A DNA stretch of 64,000 bases, from the NCBI RefSeq assembly GCF_018968705.1, contig NZ_CP076668.1, positions 2,119,001-2,183,000 on the forward strand. Direction: 5' to 3'. Position 1 is the first letter of the stretch. Each line of letters opens with the position of its first letter. Below the pieces are notes generated by a model. That model was not told the origin of the DNA. It saw only the letters and a program-made list of their open reading frames with translations, and did not search any database. Of this stretch, positions 44,959-53,908 are shown piece after piece. The stretch is from Pseudomonas lijiangensis. GTDB taxonomy: Bacteria > Pseudomonadota > Gammaproteobacteria > Pseudomonadales > Pseudomonadaceae. Both the position numbers and the translations under genes were made by a program.

Positions 44959-45828
44959 ATGGGTTTCATGAAGTCTGCCGTACTGTCCGCACTCTTTGTC
45001 GGGGTTGTAACGGGAGGAGGTGCCGCAATGGCTGCGCCGCCTTCAAGTGCAACCAGTCCGATTGCCTTGCAAATGTATACGTTGCGCAATGCCGGCACGC
45101 TTGAGCAACAACTGGCCATGGCAAAAAGTGCAGGTTTCCGCTCCCTTGAAGTCGTCGGCAATCAGGGCGTTACTGCCAATGAACTCAAGTTCCTGCTGGA
45201 CAAGTATCAGTTGAACGTCGTCTCTTCCCATGAACAACTGGCAACCCTGCGCAACAATCTTCCGGCCACCATTGTCTTTAACCAGACCATCGGCAACAAG
45301 GTGCTGGTACTGCCCTGGCTCGATCCGGCCGATCGTCCGACCGATGCCGCAGGCTGGCGCAAACTGGGTGGGGAACTGGATCGTCTGGGCGCCAGGCTGC
45401 GGGAGTACGGCATGAAGCTGGCTTACCATAACCATGACTTCGAAATGAAAAAGTATCAGGGCAAGACCGCTTTCGAGTGGCTGGTCAGTTCTACAAAACC
45501 CGAGAACCTGCTGCTTGAAGTCGATGTGGCCTGGATTTACCGCGGCGGACATGACCCGGCCCGTTTCATCAGACAGTATGCCGGTCGACTGTTTGCCATT
45601 CATGCCAAGGACAACTCCGGCATCGGAGTGCGTGACGATGAAATGAACTTCGCGCCTTTGGGAGAAGGCCTGTTGAGCTGGAAGGAAATCATTCCGGCTT
45701 ATGAGCGGACCGACAGGCCTCTCTATATCGTCGAACATGACCTGCCCAAGGATCCGGCCGCCATCATCACGACTGCAAGACGCAATCTTCTGGCCGAACT
45801 AGCGGCCGAGCGTGTTGCGGGCAAGTGA
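44959..45828 (+). CDS. Exported sugar isomerase/epimerase-type TIM barrel
   Basis: A 289-residue xylose-isomerase-like TIM barrel with a Sec signal peptide (MKSAVLSALFVGVVTGGGAA from residue 4, cleavage near AMA-APP). Metal/active-site blocks: LQMYTLRNAG at strand 1, KLAYHNHDFEM, LLLEVDVAWIYRGGHDP, FAIHAKDNSG and YIVEHDLPKDP. An AAGGAAG ribosome site lies before the ATG. It is unusual that an isomerase is exported; it may act on a glycoside in the periplasm before uptake by the adjacent MFS protein. Last gene of the unit, closed by a hairpin. Confidence 0.86.
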   Translation: MGFMKSAVLSALFVGVVTGGGAAMAAPPSSATSPIALQMYTLRNAGTLEQQLAMAKSAGFRSLEVVGNQGVTANELKFLLDKYQLNVVSSHEQLATLRNNLPATIVFNQTIGNKVLVLPWLDPADRPTDAAGWRKLGGELDRLGARLREYGMKLAYHNHDFEMKKYQGKTAFEWLVSSTKPENLLLEVDVAWIYRGGHDPARFIRQYAGRLFAIHAKDNSGIGVRDDEMNFAPLGEGLLSWKEIIPAYERTDRPLYIVEHDLPKDPAAIITTARRNLLAELAAERVAGK

Positions 45829-45859
45829 ATGCATAAAGTTTGAAACAGTTGTTTGAGCG

Positions 45860-45880
45860 GGGCCTGTTGATGACAGGCCC
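45860..45880 (+). terminator. Hairpin after the isomerase operon
   Basis: Perfect arms GGGCCTG and CAGGCCC with a 7-base loop, 32 bp after the stop of the exported isomerase. The following sequence is not T-rich, so termination strength is uncertain. Confidence 0.55.
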
Positions 45881-45928
45881 TGTCGCAAAAGAGCGTTGCT
45901 CTTCTCGAAAAATGATTTAACTCCGCTC

Positions 45929-45955
45929 TCAAGAAGTGTTGCACACCGTCGATAT
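45929..45955 (+). promoter_or_regulatory. FliA (sigma-28) promoter for the chemoreceptor
   Basis: TCAAGAA, exactly 12 bases, then GTCGATAT, close to the motility consensus TCAAGTT-N12-GCCGATAA with ideal spacing. It lies about 63 bp before the chemoreceptor ATG. Expression with flagellar genes is expected. Confidence 0.75.
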
Positions 45956-46017
45956 GATAGGAGGTTGTCTGACAACATAGCTATAAAACTGCCTTCCAAA
46001 TATAAGAGCCTCTCGCC

Positions 46018-47643
46018 ATGAACTTACGCACATTAACTATCGCTCGCCGTGCGGGCCTGGGTTTTACCCTGATTTCCCTGTTGGTTGCGTTGTTGGGTTG
46101 GTTCTCGCTTGTGCAGATGTCTGCGATTCGCCAGAGCGAAATCGCCGTTGAAACCAACTGGTTGCCGAGCATGCGAGTGGTCAATGACATTCGCGAAATC
46201 ATGCTGCGCATTCGCACGATTTCCCTGCGTATGGCTCTGGACACGGACCCCAAGAATATTCCTACCTATCGCAGCCAGATGGACGTACGTAATCAGGATC
46301 TGGCCAAGAAGCTCGACATTCTCGACAAGTTTGTCGATACCCCGGAAGAGAAGACTCTCGCCGATCAATTCCGTGTCAGCCTGGGTGAATATCAGAAAGC
46401 CCTGGAGCGTTCATTCGTGCTGGCAGGCCAGGGCGACAGTGCCGGCTTGAACAAGTTGTTGCTGGTGGACATGAAAACCATCGTCGATGGTTCGGGCAAG
46501 CAACTGAGTGACATGGCCGAGTTCTACAATCAGAAGGTCGATGCCGAAGGCAAGGCCGCTGAAATCCAGTATGACCAATCACGCAATATCGTGATTGCGT
46601 TTGTGATCCTTGCTGCACTGGGCACTATCGGTCTGGCCCTGTTGCTGACTCGCAGTATCGTCAAGCCTCTGGAAAGCGCTGTGTCTGCCGCCGAGCATGT
46701 GGCCAGGGGTGATCTGACCCATGAGGTCGTAGTGGATGGCAGTGACGAAGTCACTCGTCTGTTGCGTGCCCTTGAGCAGATGAAAGACAACCTGCGCACC
46801 GCCATGCGCAATATCAGCAGTTCCGCCACCCAACTGGCTTCTGCTGCGACTGAACTCAACTCGGTCACTGAAGACAGTTATCGCGGCCTGAACCAACAGA
46901 ACGCCGAGATCGATCAGGCAGCCACGGCTGTCAATGAAATGACCTCGGCCGTTGAAGAAGTGGCGCGCAACGCAGTGTCCACCTCCGATGCTTCCAACCA
47001 TTCCAGCGCCTCGGCCAAGGCCGGTCAGGCGCGTGTGAACGAGACCGTGCAGTCGATCCAGACCCTGACCACCAACGTACAGTCTACTTCGTCGCTGGTT
47101 CAGAACCTGGCCGATCAGTCTCAGGACATCGGCAAGGTGCTGGATGTCATTCGCTCCATTGCCGAGCAGACCAACCTGCTGGCGCTCAACGCCGCCATCG
47201 AGGCTGCGCGTGCCGGTGAGTCGGGCCGTGGTTTTGCGGTGGTGGCCGACGAGGTGCGGGCACTGGCCCATCGTACCCAGCAGTCGACTCTGGAAATCGA
47301 CACCATGGTCAGCGCCATGCGCAATGGCTCCGCTCAGGCGCTTGAGTCGATGATGACCAGTCGTGACCGTGCCCATTCAACCTTGTCGCTTGCCCAGGGG
47401 GCGGGTGAGTCCCTGAGCGAAATCACTTCGTCCATCAACCAGATTTCCGAGCGTAACCTGGTCATCGCCAGCGCCGCCGAGGAACAGGCACAAGTGGCCC
47501 GTGAAGTGGACCGCAATATCGTCAATATCCGCGACCTGTCCATGCAGTCCACCCAGGGTGCAAACCAGATCAGCGCCTCCAGCCATGAGCTATCGCGCCT
47601 GGCTGCCGACCTGAATCAGGTCGTGTCCAACTTCAAGGTCTGA
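46018..47643 (+). CDS. Methyl-accepting chemotaxis protein with four-helix-bundle sensor
   Basis: A 541-residue chemoreceptor. Transmembrane helices at about 12-32 and 190-212 enclose an all-helical periplasmic domain of about 155 residues (4HB type, [20 protein letters not shown]). A HAMP domain and the cytoplasmic signalling hairpin follow; its tip is [20 protein letters not shown] with [18 protein letters not shown]. It lacks a C-terminal CheR-binding pentapeptide. A FliA-type promoter lies upstream. Ligand unknown; it neighbours sugar genes on both sides, but that does not prove a sugar ligand. Confidence 0.93.
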   Translation: MNLRTLTIARRAGLGFTLISLLVALLGWFSLVQMSAIRQSEIAVETNWLPSMRVVNDIREIMLRIRTISLRMALDTDPKNIPTYRSQMDVRNQDLAKKLDILDKFVDTPEEKTLADQFRVSLGEYQKALERSFVLAGQGDSAGLNKLLLVDMKTIVDGSGKQLSDMAEFYNQKVDAEGKAAEIQYDQSRNIVIAFVILAALGTIGLALLLTRSIVKPLESAVSAAEHVARGDLTHEVVVDGSDEVTRLLRALEQMKDNLRTAMRNISSSATQLASAATELNSVTEDSYRGLNQQNAEIDQAATAVNEMTSAVEEVARNAVSTSDASNHSSASAKAGQARVNETVQSIQTLTTNVQSTSSLVQNLADQSQDIGKVLDVIRSIAEQTNLLALNAAIEAARAGESGRGFAVVADEVRALAHRTQQSTLEIDTMVSAMRNGSAQALESMMTSRDRAHSTLSLAQGAGESLSEITSSINQISERNLVIASAAEEQAQVAREVDRNIVNIRDLSMQSTQGANQISASSHELSRLAADLNQVVSNFKV

Positions 47644-47753
47644 AGCAGAACCTTTACAGGTCCGCTTGCCGCTGACCGGCCGTGGCGCGCATGATTGCCC
47701 ACGGTCGGAAAGACCACCGGTAAATTTCTTATCGTTGGAGGCGGCATCGCGTC

Positions 47754-48998
47754 ATGGACAATAACAACTACAACTTCAGCAGTTGGCTGCTTTCGCAACG
47801 TCATCATCAATGGCTGGCCCAGGAAGGCATGCGCCTGCTGGCTTTCGCCAAGGCCTCGAAGCTTGAGAACGGCTTCGGCAGCCTCGACGACTATGGTCGC
47901 CTCATGGTCGGTGCCACGGCTCAGACCATGAACACTGCCCGCATGACCCACAGTTTCGCCATGGCCCATGCTCAGGGCATTCCCGGCTGCGCCGCGCTGG
48001 TGGATCACGGCATTGCAGCCCTCAGCGGCCCGTTGCGTGACGCCGAGCACGGTGGCTGGTTCAGTGCAGCGCTGGAGGAGGGTGGCAAGACCGACAAGCA
48101 GGCCTATCTGCACGCCTTTGTCGCCCTGGCTGCCAGCTCCGCGGTGGTGGCCGGGCGCGAAGGTGCCCAGGCGCTGCTGTCCGATGCGATACAGATCATC
48201 AAGACCCGTTTCTGGAGCGAAGAAGAGGGCGCCATGCGCGAATCCTTCGCTCGGGACTGGCAGGGCGAAGAAGCCTATCGTGGTGCCAACAGCAACATGC
48301 ACAGCACCGAGGCTTTCCTGGCCCTGGCGGATGTTACCGGCGACGCGCAATGGCTTGACCGGGCGCTGAGTATCGTCGAGCGGATCATCCATGAGCATGC
48401 CGCGGCCAATGACTTCCAGGTCGTCGAGCATTTCAGCCAGTCCTGGCAGCCTTTACCCGACTACAACCGCGACAACCCCGCAGACGGTTTCCGGCCTTTC
48501 GGCACCACGCCGGGGCATGCTTTCGAGTGGGCGCGTCTGGTTCTGCATCTGGAGGCCGCCCTCCAGCGCGCAGGCCGTCCGACGCCTGAGTGGTTGCTGA
48601 ACGATGCCCGTCAGTTGTTTGCCAATGCCTGCCGCCATGGCTGGAATGTCGATGGCGCGCCAGGCATCGTCTACACCCTCGACTGGGAGAATCGCCCGGT
48701 GGTGCGCCATCGTCTGCACTGGACCCATTGCGAAGCCGCCGCCGCAGCCGCTGCGCTGTTGCAGCGTACGGGTGAAAAACAGTACGAGGACTGGTATCGC
48801 TGCTTCTGGGAGTTCAACGAAACCCTGTTCATCGACCATGAACACGGTAGCTGGCGTCATGAACTCAACGAGGAGAATGTGCCCAGCGCGGATATCTGGC
48901 CGGGCAAGCCTGACCTGTATCACGCCTATCAGGCCACTCTGCTGCCGGTATTGCCGCTGGCGCCAAGCCTGGCCAGTGCCTTGGCGGGCATGGCCTGA
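47754..48998 (+). CDS. AGE/YihS-family sugar isomerase (mannose isomerase-like)
   Basis: A 414-residue (alpha/alpha)6-barrel isomerase. The family pattern of His, Arg and Glu residues is present: RMTHSFAMAHAQG, NSNMHSTEAFLALADVTG, TPGHAFEWARLVLHLEAAL, HWTHCEAAAAAAAL and IDHEHGSWRHELNEEN. Relatives interconvert mannose and fructose, or (E. coli YihS) sulfoquinovose and sulfofructose. No other sulfoquinovose gene is adjacent, so mannose/aldose isomerisation is the safer reading. GGAGG lies rather far (about 13 bp) before the ATG. It converges with the AbrB-type gene, six bp apart. Confidence 0.87.
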   Translation: MDNNNYNFSSWLLSQRHHQWLAQEGMRLLAFAKASKLENGFGSLDDYGRLMVGATAQTMNTARMTHSFAMAHAQGIPGCAALVDHGIAALSGPLRDAEHGGWFSAALEEGGKTDKQAYLHAFVALAASSAVVAGREGAQALLSDAIQIIKTRFWSEEEGAMRESFARDWQGEEAYRGANSNMHSTEAFLALADVTGDAQWLDRALSIVERIIHEHAAANDFQVVEHFSQSWQPLPDYNRDNPADGFRPFGTTPGHAFEWARLVLHLEAALQRAGRPTPEWLLNDARQLFANACRHGWNVDGAPGIVYTLDWENRPVVRHRLHWTHCEAAAAAAALLQRTGEKQYEDWYRCFWEFNETLFIDHEHGSWRHELNEENVPSADIWPGKPDLYHAYQATLLPVLPLAPSLASALAGMA

Positions 48999-49004
48999 CG
49001 CGAA

Positions 49005-50096
49005 TCAGTGTGCCGGTATCCGCTTGTCGGTCAGGCGGATGATCTGCCGGGCCAGGAAGCTGCCGGTCAGGATCACGCCGAACAGGCGCAGGGTCTGCAT
49101 CGCCAGCACGAAACCGACGTCGGCATGGGTGTCGATGGCAATGATCGCCATCGCATCCAGGCCGCCGGGGCTGGTGGCCAGGTAGACCGAGAGGTAATCC
49201 TTGTCCAGCATCACGGCAATCAGCCAGGCCGAAAGGGCGCACAGCACGATCAGCAGCATCGAAGCGAAGATCATCATCGGCAGGCGTCGCCAGACGTAGC
49301 TGATGGTTTCGCGGTCGAAACGCAGGCCGATGTAGCAGCCTATGGCGCCATACCCCATGGCCAGCATCCAGGTGGGGATGGTGATCTGCAGCAGGCCGCT
49401 CAATTGCAGAGCACCGCCTATTACCAGCGGCACCAGCAAGGCACCGGCAGGCAGTCGCGCGCCCAGCAGCACACCGAATACGATGACCCCCAGGCTCAGG
49501 CCGAAGTCCAGCAGGTTCATGCCTTGCAGCGCCACTTCACTGCTGTGCAGGTCTGCGCCACCACTATCGGGGGCGCCCATGAAGCGGCTGACCAGCGAGC
49601 CGACCACCACCACACACACGACCCGCACATATTGCATGGTGGCGACCACCCGGGAGTCTGCGCCGTAGTCTTCGGACATGGCCACCATCGCTGAGGCCGC
49701 ACCCGGCGAGGTGCCCCAGGCTGCGGTGTTGCTGGGGATGTCGGCAAAGCGCACCAGCACCAGTCCGACCAGCGCACTGAGCAGCACGGTCAGGATCGTT
49801 GCGAACAGCATCACATGCCAGGACTGGATGGCGGTCATCAACACACCGATGGTCATGGCGTGGGCGATCAGCACGCCTACCGTGCCCTGGCCCAGCTGGA
49901 AAAGCTTTTTATTCATGCGGATGGTCGCACCCGATACACCGAAGCCGATGGCGACCAGCATCGGGCCAAGGAACAGCGCCGCAGGAACGTTCAGGTACTT
50001 GAGAAATTGTCCGAAGGTGCCTGCAATCAGCAGCAGACCTGCCCATTGGGCCAGAGGAGGCAGCGAGGATAGTGACAGACTTGAAGCACGTGGCAA
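49005..50096 (-). CDS. AbrB-family inner-membrane protein (putative transporter/regulator)
   Basis: A 363-residue protein with about nine to eleven hydrophobic segments and an internal duplication typical of the AbrB membrane family: LGPMLVAIGFGVSG in the first half matches LPAGALLVPLVIGGALQLSG in the second, and WGTSPGAASAMVAMSEDYGA matches LATSPGGLDAMAIIAIDTHA. The proteins are named for an ammonia monooxygenase regulator but are probably transporters. Divergent from a LysR gene that likely controls it. Confidence 0.83.
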   Translation of the reverse strand: MPRASSLSLSSLPPLAQWAGLLLIAGTFGQFLKYLNVPAALFLGPMLVAIGFGVSGATIRMNKKLFQLGQGTVGVLIAHAMTIGVLMTAIQSWHVMLFATILTVLLSALVGLVLVRFADIPSNTAAWGTSPGAASAMVAMSEDYGADSRVVATMQYVRVVCVVVVGSLVSRFMGAPDSGGADLHSSEVALQGMNLLDFGLSLGVIVFGVLLGARLPAGALLVPLVIGGALQLSGLLQITIPTWMLAMGYGAIGCYIGLRFDRETISYVWRRLPMMIFASMLLIVLCALSAWLIAVMLDKDYLSVYLATSPGGLDAMAIIAIDTHADVGFVLAMQTLRLFGVILTGSFLARQIIRLTDKRIPAH

Positions 50097-50210
50097 GGAG
50101 GTTCTCCCAGACTTTGGCTGCCGATCAGGAACTGACCGGTCGCATAAAGTATCGACACTTCAATCGATCAAGTCTATTTTCTAATAATCATGAATTGATA
50201 ACTTTGGTTG

Positions 50211-51119
50211 ATGGATATGGACCTGCGGGACCTCACTTATTTTGAAACCATCGCTGAGCTGGGGCATCTGGGACGTGCAGCCGAAAAGCTCAATCGCAGC
50301 CAGCCGGCACTGACCAAAAGCATTCAGCGTCTGGAAGAGTCTTTTGGTACGCGCCTGTTCCAGCGCGACGGACGACGCATCAAGCTGACCCCGGTGGGCG
50401 AACTGCTTCAGGCACGGGGCAGGGAGTTGCAGCAGAGCATTGCCCAGACCCAGCGCGAGGTCCGGGATTTCGCCAGTGGCATGGTGGGTAATATTCGCGT
50501 GGGCTGCGCCGCCACCATGGCGGAGTATCTGATGCCCAAGCTGACCTCCGCCTTGCTGCAACGCGCGCCTGACGTGACCTTGAAGCTGGTGGTCGGCCAG
50601 GACGACTTGCTCGGCGAATCGCTGCGCTCCGGGCAACTGGACATGATTATCTGCTCGCTGATTCCTGATGATGAGCAGGTCATCAGCTACCCGATTCTCA
50701 AGGATGAAGCGGTGGTCATTGCCAGCAAGCATCACCCGATTTTCAAGGCTCCGATGCAGATGAGCGACTTGAATGCCTATCGCTGGGTGTTACCGCCTAC
50801 AGGTGTGTCTTCACGCAAGTGGCTGGATGCGACCTTTGCCGCCCATGGCCTGCCGCTGCCTGTGGTGCAGATCGAGGCGAACTCCATTTCCCTGCTTCCA
50901 GGGCTGATTGCCCAAAGCAACCTGCTGAGCTTTATTGCCCGGGAGTCACTGGAGTTTGGCAAGAACATGCAGCATCTTCGCGAAGTGCCTCTGGAGCAGA
51001 CCACGATGAAACGCACCATTGGCGTGACACTGCGCAGCAGTGGTTACCTGTCTCCGGCCGCCCAGAAAATGCTGCAGATGCTGCGTGACAATGGTGGCGA
51101 ATTTGTAGGCTGGACCTGA
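50211..51119 (+). CDS. LysR-family regulator
   Basis: A 302-residue LysR regulator. The HTH (LRDLTYFETIAELGHLGRAA, then EKLNRSQPALTKSIQRLEES) is followed by a co-inducer-binding domain (GNIRVGCAATMAEYLMPKL, LGESLRSGQLDMIICSLIPD). Divergent from the AbrB-type gene, the classic arrangement in which it controls the neighbour; the 114-bp gap contains AT-rich dyad-like DNA. ATG 50211 or 50217; TTG 50208 also in frame. The ligand is unknown. Confidence 0.92.
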   Translation: MDMDLRDLTYFETIAELGHLGRAAEKLNRSQPALTKSIQRLEESFGTRLFQRDGRRIKLTPVGELLQARGRELQQSIAQTQREVRDFASGMVGNIRVGCAATMAEYLMPKLTSALLQRAPDVTLKLVVGQDDLLGESLRSGQLDMIICSLIPDDEQVISYPILKDEAVVIASKHHPIFKAPMQMSDLNAYRWVLPPTGVSSRKWLDATFAAHGLPLPVVQIEANSISLLPGLIAQSNLLSFIARESLEFGKNMQHLREVPLEQTTMKRTIGVTLRSSGYLSPAAQKMLQMLRDNGGEFVGWT

Positions 51120-51163
51120 TGTTTTGCGCTTTCATTCGCGGCTGCGTTAGCCTGCGGCCATGC

Positions 51164-51182
51164 AGATACGTAGGACGTATCT
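51164..51182. repeat. Perfect 8-bp inverted repeat downstream of lysR
   Basis: AGATACGT, three bases AGG, ACGTATCT. It lies 45 bp after the lysR stop and 33 bp before the small acidic gene. With a 3-base loop and no T tract it looks more like a protein-binding dyad for the small gene than a terminator. Confidence 0.5.
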
Positions 51183-51214
51183 GATTTCATGAAATAAACA
51201 GGAGCCAGACAGTC

Positions 51215-51433
51215 ATGCAGGTATCTACATTCGCAACAGACTTTCCCGACGTTGCCCGTCCGGTGCAGCATTTTGGTGGCGACCAGTCGCCTTTGAACGA
51301 TGCCGATGCCGATGAAGACAATGATCCGGAAGGCTATCTGGACCTGGATATCCTTGGCCTGGATGATTTTGTCGATGCCGACAAGCTGGACCCGACGATC
51401 ACCGGCGATATTGGCTCCGCGACCTTGGGTTGA
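51215..51433 (+). CDS. Small acidic protein of unknown function
   Basis: A 72-residue protein with very high Asp content (about one residue in five, runs such as DADADEDNDPEGYLDLD) and no Cys, Trp or Arg beyond one Arg. There is no signal peptide or membrane segment. AGGAG lies about 10 bp before the ATG, supporting expression. The C-terminal half (DLDILGLDDFVDADKLDP) could form an amphipathic helix; acidic proteins of this kind sometimes mimic DNA or act as chaperone/anti-activator partners, but that is only analogy. It stands alone between lysR and a REP repeat. Confidence 0.6.
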   Translation: MQVSTFATDFPDVARPVQHFGGDQSPLNDADADEDNDPEGYLDLDILGLDDFVDADKLDPTITGDIGSATLG

Positions 51434-51469
51434 CCCCCACCTGTAGGTAGCGAATCGGGCGGCGCTCCG

Positions 51470-51536
51470 CTCATTCGCGAGAGGCCGGTACGTATTCATC
51501 GTCCAAAGGCCCCTTCGCGAATAAATTCGCTCCCAC
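51470..51536. repeat. REP-type palindromic repeat
   Basis: TTCGCGAATAAATTCGCTCCCAC at 51514-51536 is the same REP family as at 11944-11988 read in the other orientation. A facing partial copy CTCATTCGCGAGAGGCC starts at 51470, so the two can pair (ATTCGCGA with TCGCGAAT) into a hairpin between the convergent acidic-protein and deoxyribosyltransferase genes. Confidence 0.75.
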
Positions 51537-51579
51537 ACAGTCTGCACATGTTTGCTGCGCGACAGCCTTAGGTGATCTC

Positions 51580-52077
51580 CTACTTTGATGCCAGATACCT
51601 GGCCAATGCCTCTATCCCCGATTCTGCACTCGGGCTGCTTCCCGCCCAGGTGCAGGCCAGCATCAGGTTGCGGGGCAGGTTGAAGTCTTCCACGATGAAA
51701 CCCTGGCTGTCGAAACCGTTTTCATCATGAGGCACCAGTTCGCGCAACGAGGCGACGGGCTCGAAATATCCCCAGACCGGTTTGTTCAGCGCCACCGCCA
51801 TGCCCACCTCGAATGCGGTGCCTGAGTCGGGTTCCAGGCCACGAAAGACATTGAGGTTGGCCAGCACCGCCGTGCAGCGCTGGATCATTGCGATGTTCAT
51901 CGTGCAGATCAATTGCGCGGTGTCGGAAGCAGACAGCCCGGGCGGCACTTCATTGTCGAACGGGTACAACCCTTCCAGACCCTGGGCTGCACACAGGTTC
52001 TTGAGGTATTGACCATATTCGACGGCGTCCTGGCGGAACACATCAAAACCTGCGAGGTAAACCAGCGGCGCTTGCAT
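51580..52077 (-). CDS. Nucleoside 2-deoxyribosyltransferase family protein
   Basis: A 165-residue protein. The fold's motifs are present: VYLAGFDVFRQDA at the N-terminus, CTMNIAMIQRCTAVLANLNV, and the catalytic Glu region PDSGTAFEVGMAVALNKPVW. Family enzymes swap the base of deoxynucleosides or hydrolyse nucleotides in salvage. The start ATG has AAGGAGCGG upstream. It stands alone; its substrates cannot be specified. Confidence 0.87.
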   Translation of the reverse strand: MQAPLVYLAGFDVFRQDAVEYGQYLKNLCAAQGLEGLYPFDNEVPPGLSASDTAQLICTMNIAMIQRCTAVLANLNVFRGLEPDSGTAFEVGMAVALNKPVWGYFEPVASLRELVPHDENGFDSQGFIVEDFNLPRNLMLACTWAGSSPSAESGIEALARYLASK

Positions 52078-52224
52078 ATCCGCTCCTTGCCAAAAAGGGC
52101 GATCTTACGACCCGCAGGCCCTTTTGCGAAATGCACCATTTATCGGGCGACGTGAAAACCAGAGGATTCATGGCTGGAATCTGTACGGATAACCAGTATC
52201 CTTGGCCGCCTGTCTCTGCCGTAT

Positions 52225-53889
52225 GTGACCGTATCCTTGAGCACTTCACCTCTCGACAATCCGTTTTATTACCTGGAAAACTTCCGTCAGGTCCTGGCTT
52301 GGATCGTCCAGCGTTACGACGATCTGCTGGATGAGCACGAGCGCCGGTTTATCAGTGATTTTTCCGGTTTGCCGACGCCTGCCCAAGGGTTGCTGGTGCG
52401 TATGGTCATGCGCAAGGGCACGCTGTTCCGGGCCAGCAAGCTTGCTTACGACGAAATTGGCGATACCCGCGAAGCGGCGCTGCCATTGCTGGCACATGGC
52501 TGGATCGACGCGCGTCCGCTGCTGGATCTGGAAGCCTTGTTTCAATTGCTGCGCAAGGACGAACTGAGCCAGTGTTTCAAGGCCCATGCGATAAAGGGCC
52601 CGGAGCGCAAGCCACAGTGGCTTGAGCGGCTGCAATCGGTCTATGAAGTCGCCCAGCCTCTGGACCAGTGGCATCCCGATCTGGACGATCAGGTATTCGA
52701 GCTGAAGGTGATGCCACTGTGTGATCGCCTGCGCCTGCTGTATTTCGGCAATCTGTATCAGGAGTGGTCGGAGTTCGTGCTGGCGGATCTGGGGATCTTC
52801 CGCTACGAAAAAGTCGAGTTTTCGCCGGATTCACGGGCCATCAGCGAGCGGGTGGACATAGGCGTCTGCCTGCAACTGCATGCCTGCCGGGAAGCCATGG
52901 GGCAGGGTGTCGAGCTGGCGCTGCTGGCCGAGCAGGCGATGGCCATCGAAACCCGCAATCCATGGCTGCAAAGACGCTGTGCCAAGCTGTTGTTCCATAT
53001 AGGGCAGCAGGCCGAGCGTCTGCAGGAATGGCCGCTGGCGCTGGAGGTCTATCGCCAGTGCAATTACCCGGGTGCCCGTTCGCGGCAGATCCGGGTTCTG
53101 GAACTCAGTGCCGAATATGTCCAGGCGATGGCGCTGCTGGAGCAGGTCAGGGCCGTGCCGCAGAACGATGCCGAGCTTCAGCATCTGCAACGCATTCTGC
53201 CGCGCTTACAGCGCAAGCTGGGCCTGGCGGTCGAGAAGCGTGCGGCCGCTCGCAGCGTGTCACGCCTGGATCTGAGCGTTGTGCCGGTGCCGGGCCTGAG
53301 TGTCGAGTTCCTGATCCGCGAGCATCTGGCAGAAGAGGGCAGCGAGGTGCATTACGTCGAGAATGCGCTGATCAACTCACTGTTCGGTCTGCTGTGCTGG
53401 AAAGCGATTTTCGCACCGCTGCCGGGAGCGTTTTTCCATCCCTTCCATAGCGCCCCCAGGGATCTGCTCAGCCCGGACTTCCATGAGCGCCGTGCCGCGC
53501 TGTTCGACGAGTGTCTGGCACAGTTGGAAAGCGGCGCCTATCAGGCAACGATTCGTGAGCACTTCCAGAGCAAGTCCGGGCTGCAATCGCCTTTCGTGTT
53601 CTGGAGCGTCCTGACCCCCGAGTTGCTTGAGCAGGCTCTGGAGTGTTTGCCTGCCGAGCACCTTGGCCTCTGGTTTCGCCGCTTGCTGCAAGACATCAAG
53701 GCCAATCGCACCGGCATGCCTGACCTGATTCAGTTTTTCCCCGCACAGCGCCGTTATCGCATGATCGAGGTCAAGGGGCCGGGTGACCGCCTACAGGACA
53801 ACCAACTGCGCTGGCTGGATTTCTGTGCCGAGCATGGCATGCCTGTAGAGGTGTGTTACGTGCAGTGGGCATCCGGTCGGTCGGACTGA
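52225..53889 (+). CDS. FAN1-like VRR-NUC domain nuclease
   Basis: A 554-residue protein with the architecture of bacterial FAN1: an N-terminal SAP-like region (about 50-110), a helical TPR-like middle (about 230-330) and a C-terminal VRR-NUC nuclease (about 380-545). The PD-(D/E)xK site is seen as Glu in NSLFGL-adjacent VENALINS, MPDLIQF and YRMIEVKGPGDRLQDNQ. FAN1 cuts DNA flaps and unhooks interstrand crosslinks; a Pseudomonas FAN1 has been structurally studied. GTG 52225 is the likely start (TTG 52237 possible). No adjacent helicase gene is seen, though in other pseudomonads FAN1 is often next to a DinG/DEAD-type helicase. Confidence 0.88.
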   Translation: MTVSLSTSPLDNPFYYLENFRQVLAWIVQRYDDLLDEHERRFISDFSGLPTPAQGLLVRMVMRKGTLFRASKLAYDEIGDTREAALPLLAHGWIDARPLLDLEALFQLLRKDELSQCFKAHAIKGPERKPQWLERLQSVYEVAQPLDQWHPDLDDQVFELKVMPLCDRLRLLYFGNLYQEWSEFVLADLGIFRYEKVEFSPDSRAISERVDIGVCLQLHACREAMGQGVELALLAEQAMAIETRNPWLQRRCAKLLFHIGQQAERLQEWPLALEVYRQCNYPGARSRQIRVLELSAEYVQAMALLEQVRAVPQNDAELQHLQRILPRLQRKLGLAVEKRAAARSVSRLDLSVVPVPGLSVEFLIREHLAEEGSEVHYVENALINSLFGLLCWKAIFAPLPGAFFHPFHSAPRDLLSPDFHERRAALFDECLAQLESGAYQATIREHFQSKSGLQSPFVFWSVLTPELLEQALECLPAEHLGLWFRRLLQDIKANRTGMPDLIQFFPAQRRYRMIEVKGPGDRLQDNQLRWLDFCAEHGMPVEVCYVQWASGRSD

Positions 53890-53908
53890 TCTCAGCGGTC
53901 CGACCGAC
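53876..53908 (+). terminator. Hairpin over the stop codon of the FAN1-like gene
   Basis: Arms GTCGGTCGGAC (53876-53886) and GTCCGACCGAC (53898-53908) pair perfectly over 11 bp with an 11-base loop that includes the TGA stop. No strong T tract follows; it may protect the mRNA end or aid termination. Confidence 0.55.
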
